NCBI RefSeq assembly: GCF_020889685.1
Contig: NZ_JACMYO010000009.1
Coordinates: 1-64,000 of the forward strand
Direction of reading: 5' to 3'
DNA length: 64,000 nt
Source of the DNA: Bradyrhizobium oropedii
GTDB taxonomy: Bacteria > Pseudomonadota > Alphaproteobacteria > Rhizobiales > Xanthobacteraceae
The notes under the pieces were generated by a model. That model saw only the letters and a program-made list of their open reading frames with translations, ran no database searches and had not been told where the DNA came from. Each line of letters begins with the position of its first letter. The first letter of the stretch is position 1. A program made the translations under genes and the position numbers. Positions 28,364 through 36,856 of this stretch are shown piece by piece.

Positions 28364-31225
28364 GTGGTGGCGCCAAGCAAAGATGTCCTTTCGTTTGGGC
28401 CCTTTCGTCTGGCCCCAAGCGAACGGCTGCTCACCAGAGAAGGCGCTCCTGTGGAATTGGGCGCCCGCGCCCTCGACATCCTGATCGCTCTGGTATTGAG
28501 GCCCAACGAAGTCATCTCCAAGAAAGAGTTATTGTCTCTCGTCTGGCCCGATGTCACGGCCGAGGAATACAGCCTGCGCTTTCATTTGGCGAACCTGCGC
28601 AAGGCGCTTGGCGATGGAAAGGATGGTGCCCGCTACATCACGACATTGTCCGGACAGGGCTATTGTTTCGTGGCGCCGGTAACGCGTTCGCGCAGTGAGG
28701 TCGACTCGGCGGCACCTGGTGCAGCGGATTTCTCGCATGCCAATTTGCCCAGCCGTTTGGCAAACATGGTTGGACGGGATGAGGACATTCTGCGCATATC
28801 GAATCATTTGATCGCTACTCGCTTTGTCAGCATCGTCGGCATCGGCGGCGTCGGCAAGACCACTGTGGCAATAGCCGTCGGCCATCACCTGATCGAGGCG
28901 TTCAAGGGCGCGGTTCTCATTGCCGACCTGAGCGTGCTGAGCGATCCTGGTCTGGCAGCCACAGCGATCGCTTCGATGTTGGGATTATCGGTTCAGTCGG
29001 AGGATGCGACACCGGCCTTGATCGCCTATCTGCGCGGCAAGCGGATGTTGCTCATTCTCGACACTTGCGAGCATCTCATCGATGTGATCGCGGCACTGAC
29101 ATCGAGGATTTACGCGGAGGCGCCCGACGTTCACATTTTGGCGACAAGTCGTGAAGTTCTTCAAGTCGAAGGCGAATATGTCTATCGACTGGATACTCTT
29201 ACTTGTCCACCGGAAGATGCCGAGATAACGAGCGCCGCTGCCCAGACTTTTCCGGCACCGCTGTTGTTTATTCAACGCGCGGTGGCGAGCGGCGCTCATA
29301 TAAATCTTAGCGACGCTGATGTCGCAGTCGTTGCACGCATCTGTCGCAAGCTCGATGGTGTGGCGCTCGCAATTGAGCTGGCCGCCAGGCGGGTTGAAGT
29401 CTACGGCCTACATCAAACCGAGAACCTCTTAGATCAACATCTTGGTTTGCTGTTGCTTGGACACCGCAGCGCGACGCCCCGCCAAAGGACACTGCAGGCG
29501 ACCCTCGACTGGAGCTATCAGCTCCTCTCCGAACTGGAGCGCGCCGTGCTACGCCGCCTCGCCGTGTTCGTCGGACATTTTACCCTTGACGCTGCCTTGG
29601 CGGTCGTCACCGACAGCGCCATCGATCAATCGCAAGTCCTCACCGCCATGGACAGTCTGGTTGCCAAATCGATGGTCGCAACGCGTCCTCTAGGCGCCAT
29701 GATACGCTATCGTCTTCTTGACACGACGCGAGCCTACGCTCTCAGTATTGCGACCGGCAACGCCGAGGCGACCGAACTGGCCGCCCGCCATGCGGCGTAC
29801 TATCAGCGATGGCTCGAGCAGTCTGGCAGCGACTGGCCGACATTGTCCACCGGACCAGAGCGATCGCCTCATTTCGCCGCACTAAACAACACCCGCAGCG
29901 CGTTGAAATGGTGTTTTGGTGACCGTGGCGATGTTCGGCTTGGGATCAAGCTTGCCGCAGCGGCGGCGCCCGTTTTCCTGACAATGTCACTCTTACCTGA
30001 ATGTTGTCGGTGGTCTGAACGTGCAATCGCGGCGCTCGATGATACGACCCGTGGCGGCGCGGAGGAGATGCAACTGCAGGCAAGCCTGGGAGTCGCATCG
30101 ATGCACATTGATGGGCCGAGCGAGGCGGCGCTTGCGGCCTTGAACAGGAGCCTGGTGATCGCCGAGGCATGCGGCAATGTCCTCGGTCAAGTCATGATGC
30201 TGTGGATGCTTTCGCTGTTCTGTGTTCGCCAGGCAGAATTCAAAATTGCGCTGGACTATGCAAAGCGCGCCCGCACGGTGGCCGGAACCATCGAGGAGCC
30301 GGACGCCACCGCCCTTGCCCAATCAGCTCTGGGACGGGCCCTTCACTTCGTTGGCGACTATGCCGGCGCCCGTCCGGAGCTTGAGGCTGCGCTACAGCAT
30401 TGGTCGAGCACCCATCGGACATATCTTGGGGTCGATGAACACATATTGGCTGGTGTCGTGCTGATGCGAACTCTGTGGGCGCAGGGTTTCCCCGCGCAGG
30501 CAGTCGAACGGGCGCGTCAGACAGTCAACGATGCCAAGCTGAGCAGCAATCCCGCAACGCTTGCAGTCACTTTGAGTTGGGTTCCGGGCGTACTTATCTG
30601 GGCGGGTGATCTTCGGAGCGCCGAAGAGCACGTGGATTGGTTGATTCCACATGCCGAATCCCATTCTCTAAGTCCCAATCTGCACGTCGGACGCGCCTAC
30701 AAAGGCACCCTCAGCATCTACGGCGGCAATCCGAGGGCCGGGGTTCAAACTCTTCAGGACTGCCTGAAATACCTCGCTGCGCGCGATACGAAGCTCAACA
30801 TGGTTCTCGGACAGCGTAAGGTAGAATTTAACATTGCTCTCACGCAAGGTCTCATTGCCATAGGACGAGTCGACGAAAGTATCGCCCTGATCGACGAAAC
30901 CATAAGCCGCATCGATGAGAACGGAGAACACTACTTGCTGCCGGAAGCGCTGCGGATGAAGGGATGTGCCCTTCTCGCTTCACCAGAGCGCCGAGTTGAC
31001 CAAGCGGAGGCTTGCTTCACCCAATCACTCAAATTGAGTCGCCGCCAAGGCGCACGGGCTTGGGAGTTACGCACTGCCATCGACCTGGCCAGGCTCCTGG
31101 CCAATCGCGGCAGACCGGAGGACGGTCGAAAGCTGCTGCAGCCGATCTTGGAGCAATTCACCGAAGGGCGAGACACCGCAGATCAGCGGTTGGCAGAGCG
31201 GCTGCTGACGGAGCTAGGCCAATAA
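28364..31225 (+). CDS. Winged-helix STAND ATPase transcriptional regulator
   Basis: 953 residues starting at GTG (GGAG about 8 nt upstream). Residues ~8-98 form an OmpR/CadC-type winged helix (LSFGPFRLAPSERLLTRE, ALDILIALVLRPNEVISKKELLSLVWPD, GARYITTLSGQGYCFVAPV). Residues ~135-450 are an NB-ARC-like ATPase with Walker A GIGGVGKTT near 158 and Walker B LLILDTCEH near 227. The remaining ~450 residues are helical TPR-like repeats that probably sense a ligand or partner. No membrane segment is seen. Such proteins oligomerise on an inducer in the presence of ATP. Divergence from the malic enzyme gene and the shared 12-bp core make it the likely controller of the pyruvate module. Confidence 0.85.
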   Translation: MVAPSKDVLSFGPFRLAPSERLLTREGAPVELGARALDILIALVLRPNEVISKKELLSLVWPDVTAEEYSLRFHLANLRKALGDGKDGARYITTLSGQGYCFVAPVTRSRSEVDSAAPGAADFSHANLPSRLANMVGRDEDILRISNHLIATRFVSIVGIGGVGKTTVAIAVGHHLIEAFKGAVLIADLSVLSDPGLAATAIASMLGLSVQSEDATPALIAYLRGKRMLLILDTCEHLIDVIAALTSRIYAEAPDVHILATSREVLQVEGEYVYRLDTLTCPPEDAEITSAAAQTFPAPLLFIQRAVASGAHINLSDADVAVVARICRKLDGVALAIELAARRVEVYGLHQTENLLDQHLGLLLLGHRSATPRQRTLQATLDWSYQLLSELERAVLRRLAVFVGHFTLDAALAVVTDSAIDQSQVLTAMDSLVAKSMVATRPLGAMIRYRLLDTTRAYALSIATGNAEATELAARHAAYYQRWLEQSGSDWPTLSTGPERSPHFAALNNTRSALKWCFGDRGDVRLGIKLAAAAAPVFLTMSLLPECCRWSERAIAALDDTTRGGAEEMQLQASLGVASMHIDGPSEAALAALNRSLVIAEACGNVLGQVMMLWMLSLFCVRQAEFKIALDYAKRARTVAGTIEEPDATALAQSALGRALHFVGDYAGARPELEAALQHWSSTHRTYLGVDEHILAGVVLMRTLWAQGFPAQAVERARQTVNDAKLSSNPATLAVTLSWVPGVLIWAGDLRSAEEHVDWLIPHAESHSLSPNLHVGRAYKGTLSIYGGNPRAGVQTLQDCLKYLAARDTKLNMVLGQRKVEFNIALTQGLIAIGRVDESIALIDETISRIDENGEHYLLPEALRMKGCALLASPERRVDQAEACFTQSLKLSRRQGARAWELRTAIDLARLLANRGRPEDGRKLLQPILEQFTEGRDTADQRLAERLLTELGQ

Positions 31226-31451
31226 CAGTTGAGGCGGCCGGGCTCTTCCGTAAGTGCCGGGATACATTCCTGTGCATCCATCCGCTTTCCTCAGCGATTC
31301 CAAAGGGCTGGAACGCTTACAACTCCATACAAGATCATACAACGCATAACGAGCCATTGGCGACGGATGGGCGTAGGTGCCTTGTCGGGAACGAAGTTCG
31401 ATATCGCCAGTGTCGGATTCACGCTGATAGCAAAGGGCTAGGAAAGAGCCC

Positions 31452-31892
31452 ATGGAAGCCAAGAGCGACAGCGGACGGGCAAGAGTCATCTATACCGCCA
31501 GAACCCGTACCACTGGCGGGCGCGACCATGGGATCGCGCGCAGCCACGACGGTAATCTCGACGTCAAGCTAACAACGCCCGGCTCGACCGACATCGGCAC
31601 CAATCCAGAACAACTCTTCGGCGCCGGCTGGGCGGCGTGCTTCGCGAGCGCCATCTCACACGCGGCGCGCAAGAACAAAGTCACCTTGGGCCAAATTACG
31701 ATCGACGCCGAACTCGATCTGCACCTTGCCGATAACACCGACTATTTTCTGAGCGCACGCTTCAACATCAGCATTCCCGGTATCGCCCGCGCCGTCGCGC
31801 ACGACCTCGTTCAGCAGGCGGAACGACTCTGCCCGTACTCCAAGGCTACGCGGGGCAACATCGAAGTCACGCTCAACCTGCTTACAACATAG
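31452..31892 (+). CDS. ohr: Organic hydroperoxide resistance protein (Ohr/OsmC family)
   Basis: 146 residues. VIYTARTRTTGGRDHGIARSHDGNLDVKL and PEQLFGAGWAACFASAI place the peroxidatic Cys near residue 60, and ERLCPYSKATRGNIEVTL the resolving Cys near residue 126, the Ohr subgroup pattern. Ohr reduces organic and lipid hydroperoxides using lipoyl thiols. AGGAAAGAGCCC precedes the ATG. No OhrR-type MarR gene is adjacent. The gene stands alone between the STAND regulator and the kinase. Confidence 0.92.
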   Translation: MEAKSDSGRARVIYTARTRTTGGRDHGIARSHDGNLDVKLTTPGSTDIGTNPEQLFGAGWAACFASAISHAARKNKVTLGQITIDAELDLHLADNTDYFLSARFNISIPGIARAVAHDLVQQAERLCPYSKATRGNIEVTLNLLTT

Positions 31893-31919
31893 GCTGTGAT
31901 CTGACGTGTGGAGATCATA

Positions 31920-34805
31920 ATGATAACACACCGTACCGCAGCTACATCGTCACCTCTAGCAGCACGCTTGCTCCACCTTGTTGCGCCGATGACGCCTCAC
32001 GTGAAGGCGTTCGCGTTCTTCATCGCCCTGGTCGGCCTGGTGATCGCGCCGGCTCACACCGATCCTCTACTCGGCTCCATTGTAATTCTCGCAATCGCTA
32101 CAGGCGGCGGCGTCGCATTTGTTCTTGATCTGACTGAACGCAAGCGCACAGAGAAGGCCCTTCAGACAAGCGAAGACGAGCTTCGTCAAATCGTCGAAGC
32201 GGTACCGGGCCTCATCTGGTCAATGGACCCCGATGGCAACGCGACTCACATCAGCCGCCGCATTTTGGACTACAGCGGCATGCGATTTGAGGATTTCACG
32301 CACCGTGACTGGGTGGAGACATTCATACATCCGGACGACGTTTTGGAAGTAACAGAGCATTTCCGTCACACAATTCAGGCCGGTAAGTCGTACCGGGGAG
32401 AGTGGCGCCTACGACAGGCAGACGGCGAGTTTCGTTGGCACCGTACTCTTTGCGAACCTCTGCGCGATCGAGAAGGATGCATCATTCAATGGTACGGCCT
32501 GTCCATCGACATCGATGAAGCCAAGAAGGCCGAAGAGCAGCTGCGCCGCAGCGAGGCCTGGTTAGCCCAGGCACAGAAGCTGAGTCACGTTGGCAATTGG
32601 GTCTACAACGCGACAACGTTGCGCTATTCCTATTGGTCGGATGAGAGTTACCGGACCTGGGGGTTTGATCCGCTGCAGGGCCTGCCTAGTCGGGACGATA
32701 TGTGGCAACGCATTCATCCGGACGATCGAAACCACGTGTGGGAAGCAATTCAGGAGGCCGTGCGTCAGAGAAAAGATTTCGCGGGCGAGTTCAGAATCGT
32801 GCTCCCTGACGGAACTGTCAAACACCTTGAGGGAACCAGCCATCATACGTATTCCTCGCTCGGCGCGCTCGTTGAAGTTTTTACCACAACAGTCGATGTG
32901 ACGAACCGTAAGCGTACAGAGCAAGCCGTTCGAGAACGTGATGCCAGAATCCGCCGCCTGGTCGAAGCCAATATCATCGGAGTCATGTTGTGGGACTTGG
33001 ATGGTCAAGTTCTTGAAGCAAATGACGCGTGGCTTCGAATGGTAGGTTACGATCGGGACGATCTGCTGGCAGGCCGACTAGATTGGAAAGAGCTGACGGT
33101 CCCCGAGTGCCGCGAGCGAGACACCCAGAGAGTACAGAAATATTTCGGAAGTGGACAATTCCCGGCCATCGAAAAGGAATACATTCGCAAGGACGGCACC
33201 CGCATTCCGGTGCTGATCGGCGCGGTAAGTTTTCAAGAGGATGGGAACCAGGGTATTTCATTTGTGCTCGATCTGACCGAGCGCAAGCACGCCGAGGAAG
33301 CTCTTCGGGAAAGCGAATACAAGCTTCGTCAGATTGTCGAAGCAGTGCCAGGCCTCGTCTGGTCAATGAGCCCCGATGGTAAAACCACTCATATCAGTCG
33401 GCGCTTTTTGGATTACGCTGGTGTGCCATTTGAGAATTTCGGACACCGAGACTGGGCGGAAACGTTCTTACGCCCTGAAGATCTGTCAGAATTCATAGTG
33501 ACCTTCCGTCACGCAATTCAAACCGGTACCCCCTATCAGGCCGCGATCCGTTTGCGGCGAGCGGACGGTGTATTTCGTTGGCACCACGCTCGTTGCGAGC
33601 CACTGAGGGATCAAGAAGGGCGTATCGTCCAATGGTATGGCTTGGCAGTCGAGGTCGATGAAGCCAAAAAGGCCGAAGAGCAGCTGCGCCGCGGCGAAGC
33701 CTGGTTAGCCCAGGCACAGAGGATAAGCCAGACAGGTACTAGGGTCTTTAACCCTGCAACGTCGCGTTACTCCTATTGGTCGGATGAGAATTACCGGATC
33801 TGGGGATTTGATCCGCAGCGCGGCCTGCCAGACCGGGGCGATATATGGCGGCGCGTTCATCCGGACGATCTAAACAGAGTTTGGGACGCGGTTCAGGAGG
33901 CAGTACGCCTGAAGAGAGATCTTACGATCGAGCACAGAATCCTGCTTCCCAACGGAGCCGTCAAATACCTCGAAGCCAATTATCATATGTTTTCCTCATT
34001 CGGGACGCCGGGTGAGGTTTTCATTACAACAGCTGACGTGACGCAACGGCGGCGAGCACAAGACGAGCGCGAGAGGCTGCGGCAGCTGGAATCGGATATT
34101 GCGCACATAAATCGCGTGGGCATGATGGGAGAATTGGCCGCTTCGCTGTCCCACGAAATTCTGCATCCGATCGCGACCGCCCGAAACAACGCTCGAGCGG
34201 GGATACGGTTTTTGGAAATGGACCCGCCGAATTTGAATGAGGTCAGGGAAGCGCTCGATTGCGTCGTCAGGGATGCGGACCGAGCCAAGGACATCGTTGG
34301 ACGAATTCGTAGTCAGATCAAGAAGGCGCCTCCACGGAAAGAGCGTTTCGACTTGAATGAAGCGATCAACGAGGTGATCGTCATGGTGCGAAGCGCAACC
34401 GCCAAGAATGGAATATCGGTCAGTACGCGCCTCATGGATGGACCGGCTGCCGTTCAGGGCGACCGTGTCCAGTTGCAGCAAGTCCTAATGAACCTGATGC
34501 TGAATGCCGTCGAAGCGATGGGCGCGGTCGAGGACGGACCGCGCGAACTGTCGATCCGATCCGAAAAAGGCGAGAGCGGCGGCACCCTCATCGCGGTGCA
34601 TGATTCAGGGCCCGGCATTGATCCGGTAAATCGCGATCGAGTTTTCGAGCCCTTTTTCACGACGAAGACCAGCGGAGTCGGGATGGGACTGTCGATCTGT
34701 CAGAGCATCATCAACGGACATGGCGGGCGGTTGTGGATCAGTGCCAATGAACCTCGGGGGGCCGTATTTCAGTTCACTCTGCCCGCAACCCAAGAGGATT
34801 TATGA
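31920..34805 (+). CDS. Multi-PAS sensor histidine kinase with internal duplication
   Basis: 961 residues from ATG 31920 (RBS GGAGATC). Two N-terminal membrane helices (AFAFFIALVGLVIAP and LLGSIVILAIATGGGVAFVL) are followed by about five PAS/PAC modules with ERKR-type linkers. The H-box reads LAASLSHEILHPIATARNNARAGIRFL, and the ATPase domain has NLMLNAVEAMG (N box), DSGPGIDP (G1), FFTTKTSGVGMGLSICQSII (F and G2). Two PAS pairs (from ~32115 and ~33258) are near-identical, see the repeat entries. The 3' end overlaps the convergent receiver gene by 6 nt. Its partner could be the receiver protein at 34800 or the FixJ-like regulator at 35428. Ligand unknown; no haem-binding evidence. Confidence 0.9.
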   Translation: MITHRTAATSSPLAARLLHLVAPMTPHVKAFAFFIALVGLVIAPAHTDPLLGSIVILAIATGGGVAFVLDLTERKRTEKALQTSEDELRQIVEAVPGLIWSMDPDGNATHISRRILDYSGMRFEDFTHRDWVETFIHPDDVLEVTEHFRHTIQAGKSYRGEWRLRQADGEFRWHRTLCEPLRDREGCIIQWYGLSIDIDEAKKAEEQLRRSEAWLAQAQKLSHVGNWVYNATTLRYSYWSDESYRTWGFDPLQGLPSRDDMWQRIHPDDRNHVWEAIQEAVRQRKDFAGEFRIVLPDGTVKHLEGTSHHTYSSLGALVEVFTTTVDVTNRKRTEQAVRERDARIRRLVEANIIGVMLWDLDGQVLEANDAWLRMVGYDRDDLLAGRLDWKELTVPECRERDTQRVQKYFGSGQFPAIEKEYIRKDGTRIPVLIGAVSFQEDGNQGISFVLDLTERKHAEEALRESEYKLRQIVEAVPGLVWSMSPDGKTTHISRRFLDYAGVPFENFGHRDWAETFLRPEDLSEFIVTFRHAIQTGTPYQAAIRLRRADGVFRWHHARCEPLRDQEGRIVQWYGLAVEVDEAKKAEEQLRRGEAWLAQAQRISQTGTRVFNPATSRYSYWSDENYRIWGFDPQRGLPDRGDIWRRVHPDDLNRVWDAVQEAVRLKRDLTIEHRILLPNGAVKYLEANYHMFSSFGTPGEVFITTADVTQRRRAQDERERLRQLESDIAHINRVGMMGELAASLSHEILHPIATARNNARAGIRFLEMDPPNLNEVREALDCVVRDADRAKDIVGRIRSQIKKAPPRKERFDLNEAINEVIVMVRSATAKNGISVSTRLMDGPAAVQGDRVQLQQVLMNLMLNAVEAMGAVEDGPRELSIRSEKGESGGTLIAVHDSGPGIDPVNRDRVFEPFFTTKTSGVGMGLSICQSIINGHGGRLWISANEPRGAVFQFTLPATQEDL
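32115..32903 (+). repeat. Internal direct repeat of the kinase gene, unit 1
   Basis: Encodes a linker (FVLDLTERKR) plus two PAS modules, from LRQIVEAVPGLIWSMDPDG to the TTVDVTNRKR linker. The same order recurs 1143 bp (381 codons) later with high nucleotide identity. Confidence 0.8.
33258..34046 (+). repeat. Internal direct repeat of the kinase gene, unit 2
   Basis: Second copy: FVLDLTERKH, LRQIVEAVPGLVWSMSPDG, then through to TTADVTQRRR. Differences from unit 1 are mostly conservative, for example YSGMRFEDF against YAGVPFENF, so both are under selection as protein. Confidence 0.8.
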
Positions 34806-35192
34806 ACGATCCTCAATCGGCGTACCCGACTGCAGAGCCGAACGCAGACATCGCTCGAGATGCTCGTCATCCACCGGCTTGCTGAGGTAGCAAACAACGC
34901 CGTCCTTCAGAGCCCGGTCCCTGACGACTTCGTCCGGGTATGCAGTAATGAGGATCGTCGGGATCGCGTGGCCAGCATCGACCAAATGCCTGTGCAGTTC
35001 GACTCCTGTCATTACTGGCATGTGAACGTCGGCGACCAGGCAATCGGTTTCAGGTAGCAGACGCGATGCCAGGAAGTCGGCTGCCGACGGAAACGCTTCG
35101 ACTGTGTAGCCGAGCAACGTTACGAGCTTTCGCAGCGACTCGCGAAAAGCCTCATTGTCGTCGACAATGGATATACGTGCCTGGTGCAACAT
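34800..35192 (-). CDS. Single-domain response regulator (CheY-like receiver)
   Basis: About 130 residues from MLHQARISIVDDNEAFRESL. The acidic pair (DDN), phospho-acceptor Asp in CLVADVHMPVMTG, Thr/Ser in ILITAYPD and Lys in YLSKPVDDEHL are all present. No output domain. It is convergent with the kinase and overlaps its last 6 nt; it diverges from the FixJ-like regulator. It may be a phosphate sink or a relay protein for the multi-PAS kinase. Confidence 0.88.
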   Translation of the reverse strand: MLHQARISIVDDNEAFRESLRKLVTLLGYTVEAFPSAADFLASRLLPETDCLVADVHMPVMTGVELHRHLVDAGHAIPTILITAYPDEVVRDRALKDGVVCYLSKPVDDEHLERCLRSALQSGTPIEDRS

Positions 35193-35304
35193 TGCGGGTT
35201 CCAGAAGCTCCCTCGCGTCCACCCATACCGGCGCCGCAATACCTCGTGCCCATATGCAACTTTCTATTGTCAGGCACAGCGCAACAAAAGCAAGGCCGGC
35301 GCTC

Positions 35305-35320
35305 CTAAGCGATGGCTTAG
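35305..35320. promoter_or_regulatory. 16-bp palindrome CTAAGCGATGGCTTAG
   Basis: CTAAGC-GATG-GCTTAG, one central mismatch from perfect, followed by a CGCTTAG half site near 35334. It lies about 107 nt upstream of the FixJ-like gene and about 112 nt upstream of the divergent receiver gene. A perfect version occurs at 36218-36233 ahead of the winged-helix gene. Confidence 0.6.
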
Positions 35321-35427
35321 CCCTCCGGCTATCCGCTTAGGCAACGGATATTGTTCAGCTCGACGGATTGGGGATAGAATGAAGCGATCCTGGGGAGGAG
35401 CTTTCTGTTTAGCGCAGGATATCGGGA

Positions 35428-36063
35428 ATGGGTGACGCAAATCCCAGTGTTTTGGTCATCGATGACGATCCTGAGTTTCGCGACTCAGTCGCGCGTCTCT
35501 TGCGAACCGTCGGCCTACCGACGCGGCAATTTTCGTCTGTTCCCGATTTTCTCAACGCCGATCCGCCGGAGGGGCCGACCTGCCTGGTGCTCGACGTCAG
35601 AATGCCCGGGCGAAGCGGACTTGAACTTCAGCGCGACCTTGCCGCGGCAAACAGGCAAGTCCCAATCATCTTCATTACAGCGCACGCCGACGTGCCGATG
35701 ACCGTGCAAGCGATGAAAGGTGGTGCCATAGAGTTCCTTACCAAGCCGTTCCGGGATCAGGATCTCCTCGACGCCGTCGGGGCCGGCCTCGCCCGCGACC
35801 GTGCCCGTCGGGAGGGTGATAGCGCCTTGGCCGCGCTCAGAGATCGTTTCGACACACTCAGCTCCCGCGAGCGTGAGGTTATGCTCCATGTCGTCGCAGG
35901 CCGCCTCAACAAGCAGATTGCCAACGATATCGGCATCGCCGAATCTACGGTGAAAGTGCATCGCACCCACCTAATGCGAAAAATGAAGGCACGTTCACTT
36001 CCCGAGCTCAGCCGGATGGCGGACACCCTCAGTCCGAGACTACGGCAGCCGCACAACTCCTGA
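35428..36063 (+). CDS. FixJ/NarL-type two-domain response regulator
   Basis: 211 residues. The receiver domain has VLVIDDDPEFRDSVARLLRTVG, CLVLDVRMPGRSGLELQ (phospho-Asp), IFITAHADVPMTVQAMKGGAIEFLTKPF. The C-terminal LuxR-type helix-turn-helix is LSSREREVMLHVVAGRLNKQIANDIGIAESTVKVHRTHLMRKM. The HADVPM segment is typical of the FixJ/TodT/StyR group. The cognate kinase is probably the one at 31920. The 16-bp palindromes upstream of this gene and of the winged-helix gene are candidate target sites. Confidence 0.9.
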   Translation: MGDANPSVLVIDDDPEFRDSVARLLRTVGLPTRQFSSVPDFLNADPPEGPTCLVLDVRMPGRSGLELQRDLAAANRQVPIIFITAHADVPMTVQAMKGGAIEFLTKPFRDQDLLDAVGAGLARDRARREGDSALAALRDRFDTLSSREREVMLHVVAGRLNKQIANDIGIAESTVKVHRTHLMRKMKARSLPELSRMADTLSPRLRQPHNS

Positions 36064-36217
36064 GCCGGCCTAAGAGCATCCTGGCTCGGGCGTTTCGCGC
36101 GCCGCACTCCCCAGTGCACAACCTATAATCTGTGGCGGTTGCTTTGCCGCTGATCGGCGCCTTGTGCGGGCAACGTATCCCAAAGCACGAACTTCGAGAT
36201 CACGCGCCCCATTGTCC

Positions 36218-36233
36218 CTAAGCGATCGCTTAG
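36218..36233. promoter_or_regulatory. Perfect 16-bp palindrome CTAAGCGATCGCTTAG
   Basis: A perfect inverted repeat 113 nt upstream of the winged-helix gene start at 36347. It matches the copy at 35305-35320 in all but one base, and the distances to the next start codon are nearly equal (107 and 113 nt), which argues for a shared operator. Confidence 0.65.
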
Positions 36234-36346
36234 CATTGCCAACCAGAAGCGAAGCTCAGACTCCCACCGCACAATCGACCGAGGTCTGCCAAACTGCCAT
36301 AACTTGGCCCACGGAAGTTGTCGTCCACCACGCACGCGAGGTCAGA

Positions 36347-36814
36347 ATGCACGCTTCTGGATCGACCGCAGATCTCGGACGTTTTGCGCCTAGTTCCGAG
36401 CCAGGACATGATGTCAGACGCGCGGATCAGAGTCCGCACAGGGCCAGGCCATTCGTCGAGACCAGAACCGAGAGAGCCGGCGTCGCGCCAACTGAACTGT
36501 CATTTGGACGGTTTCGTCTGCTTCCCGGACAATTCCTTCTGCTGGAAGGCGAGAAGCCTGTCCCGGTCGGAAGTCGCGCCCTCGAACTTCTTATCGTTTT
36601 GCTCAAACACAGCGGTGAGATCGTCAGCAAGCAAGAGCTGATGGTTCGCGTTTGGCCAAACATCTATGTCGAGCCAAATAATCTCACGGTCCATATGTCT
36701 GCGCTCCGCCGTGTGCTGCGCGACGGACAAGAAGGAAATCGCTTCATCGTCAACATCCGCGGACGTGGCTACTGCTTCGTCGCCTCCGTCAGCGTGTTGG
36801 GACACGAAAACTGA
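36347..36814 (+). CDS. Winged-helix (OmpR/CadC-type) DNA-binding protein without receiver
   Basis: 155 residues from ATG 36347 (GCGAGGTCAGA upstream). The C-terminal ~100 residues form the winged helix: LSFGRFRLLPGQFLLLEGEKPVPVG, ALELLIVLLKHSGEIVSKQELMVRVWPN, NNLTVHMSALRRVLRDGQEGNRFIVNIRGRGYCFVASV. The ~55 N-terminal residues are polar and of low complexity. It is close in sequence to the DNA-binding domain of the STAND regulator at 28364 but has no ATPase part. It is followed directly by the efflux genes, so it probably regulates them. Confidence 0.8.
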   Translation: MHASGSTADLGRFAPSSEPGHDVRRADQSPHRARPFVETRTERAGVAPTELSFGRFRLLPGQFLLLEGEKPVPVGSRALELLIVLLKHSGEIVSKQELMVRVWPNIYVEPNNLTVHMSALRRVLRDGQEGNRFIVNIRGRGYCFVASVSVLGHEN

Positions 36815-36856
36815 GTGCGGGCCCCGACGCGTCCGCAAAATTCGTTGAGGGTCATC

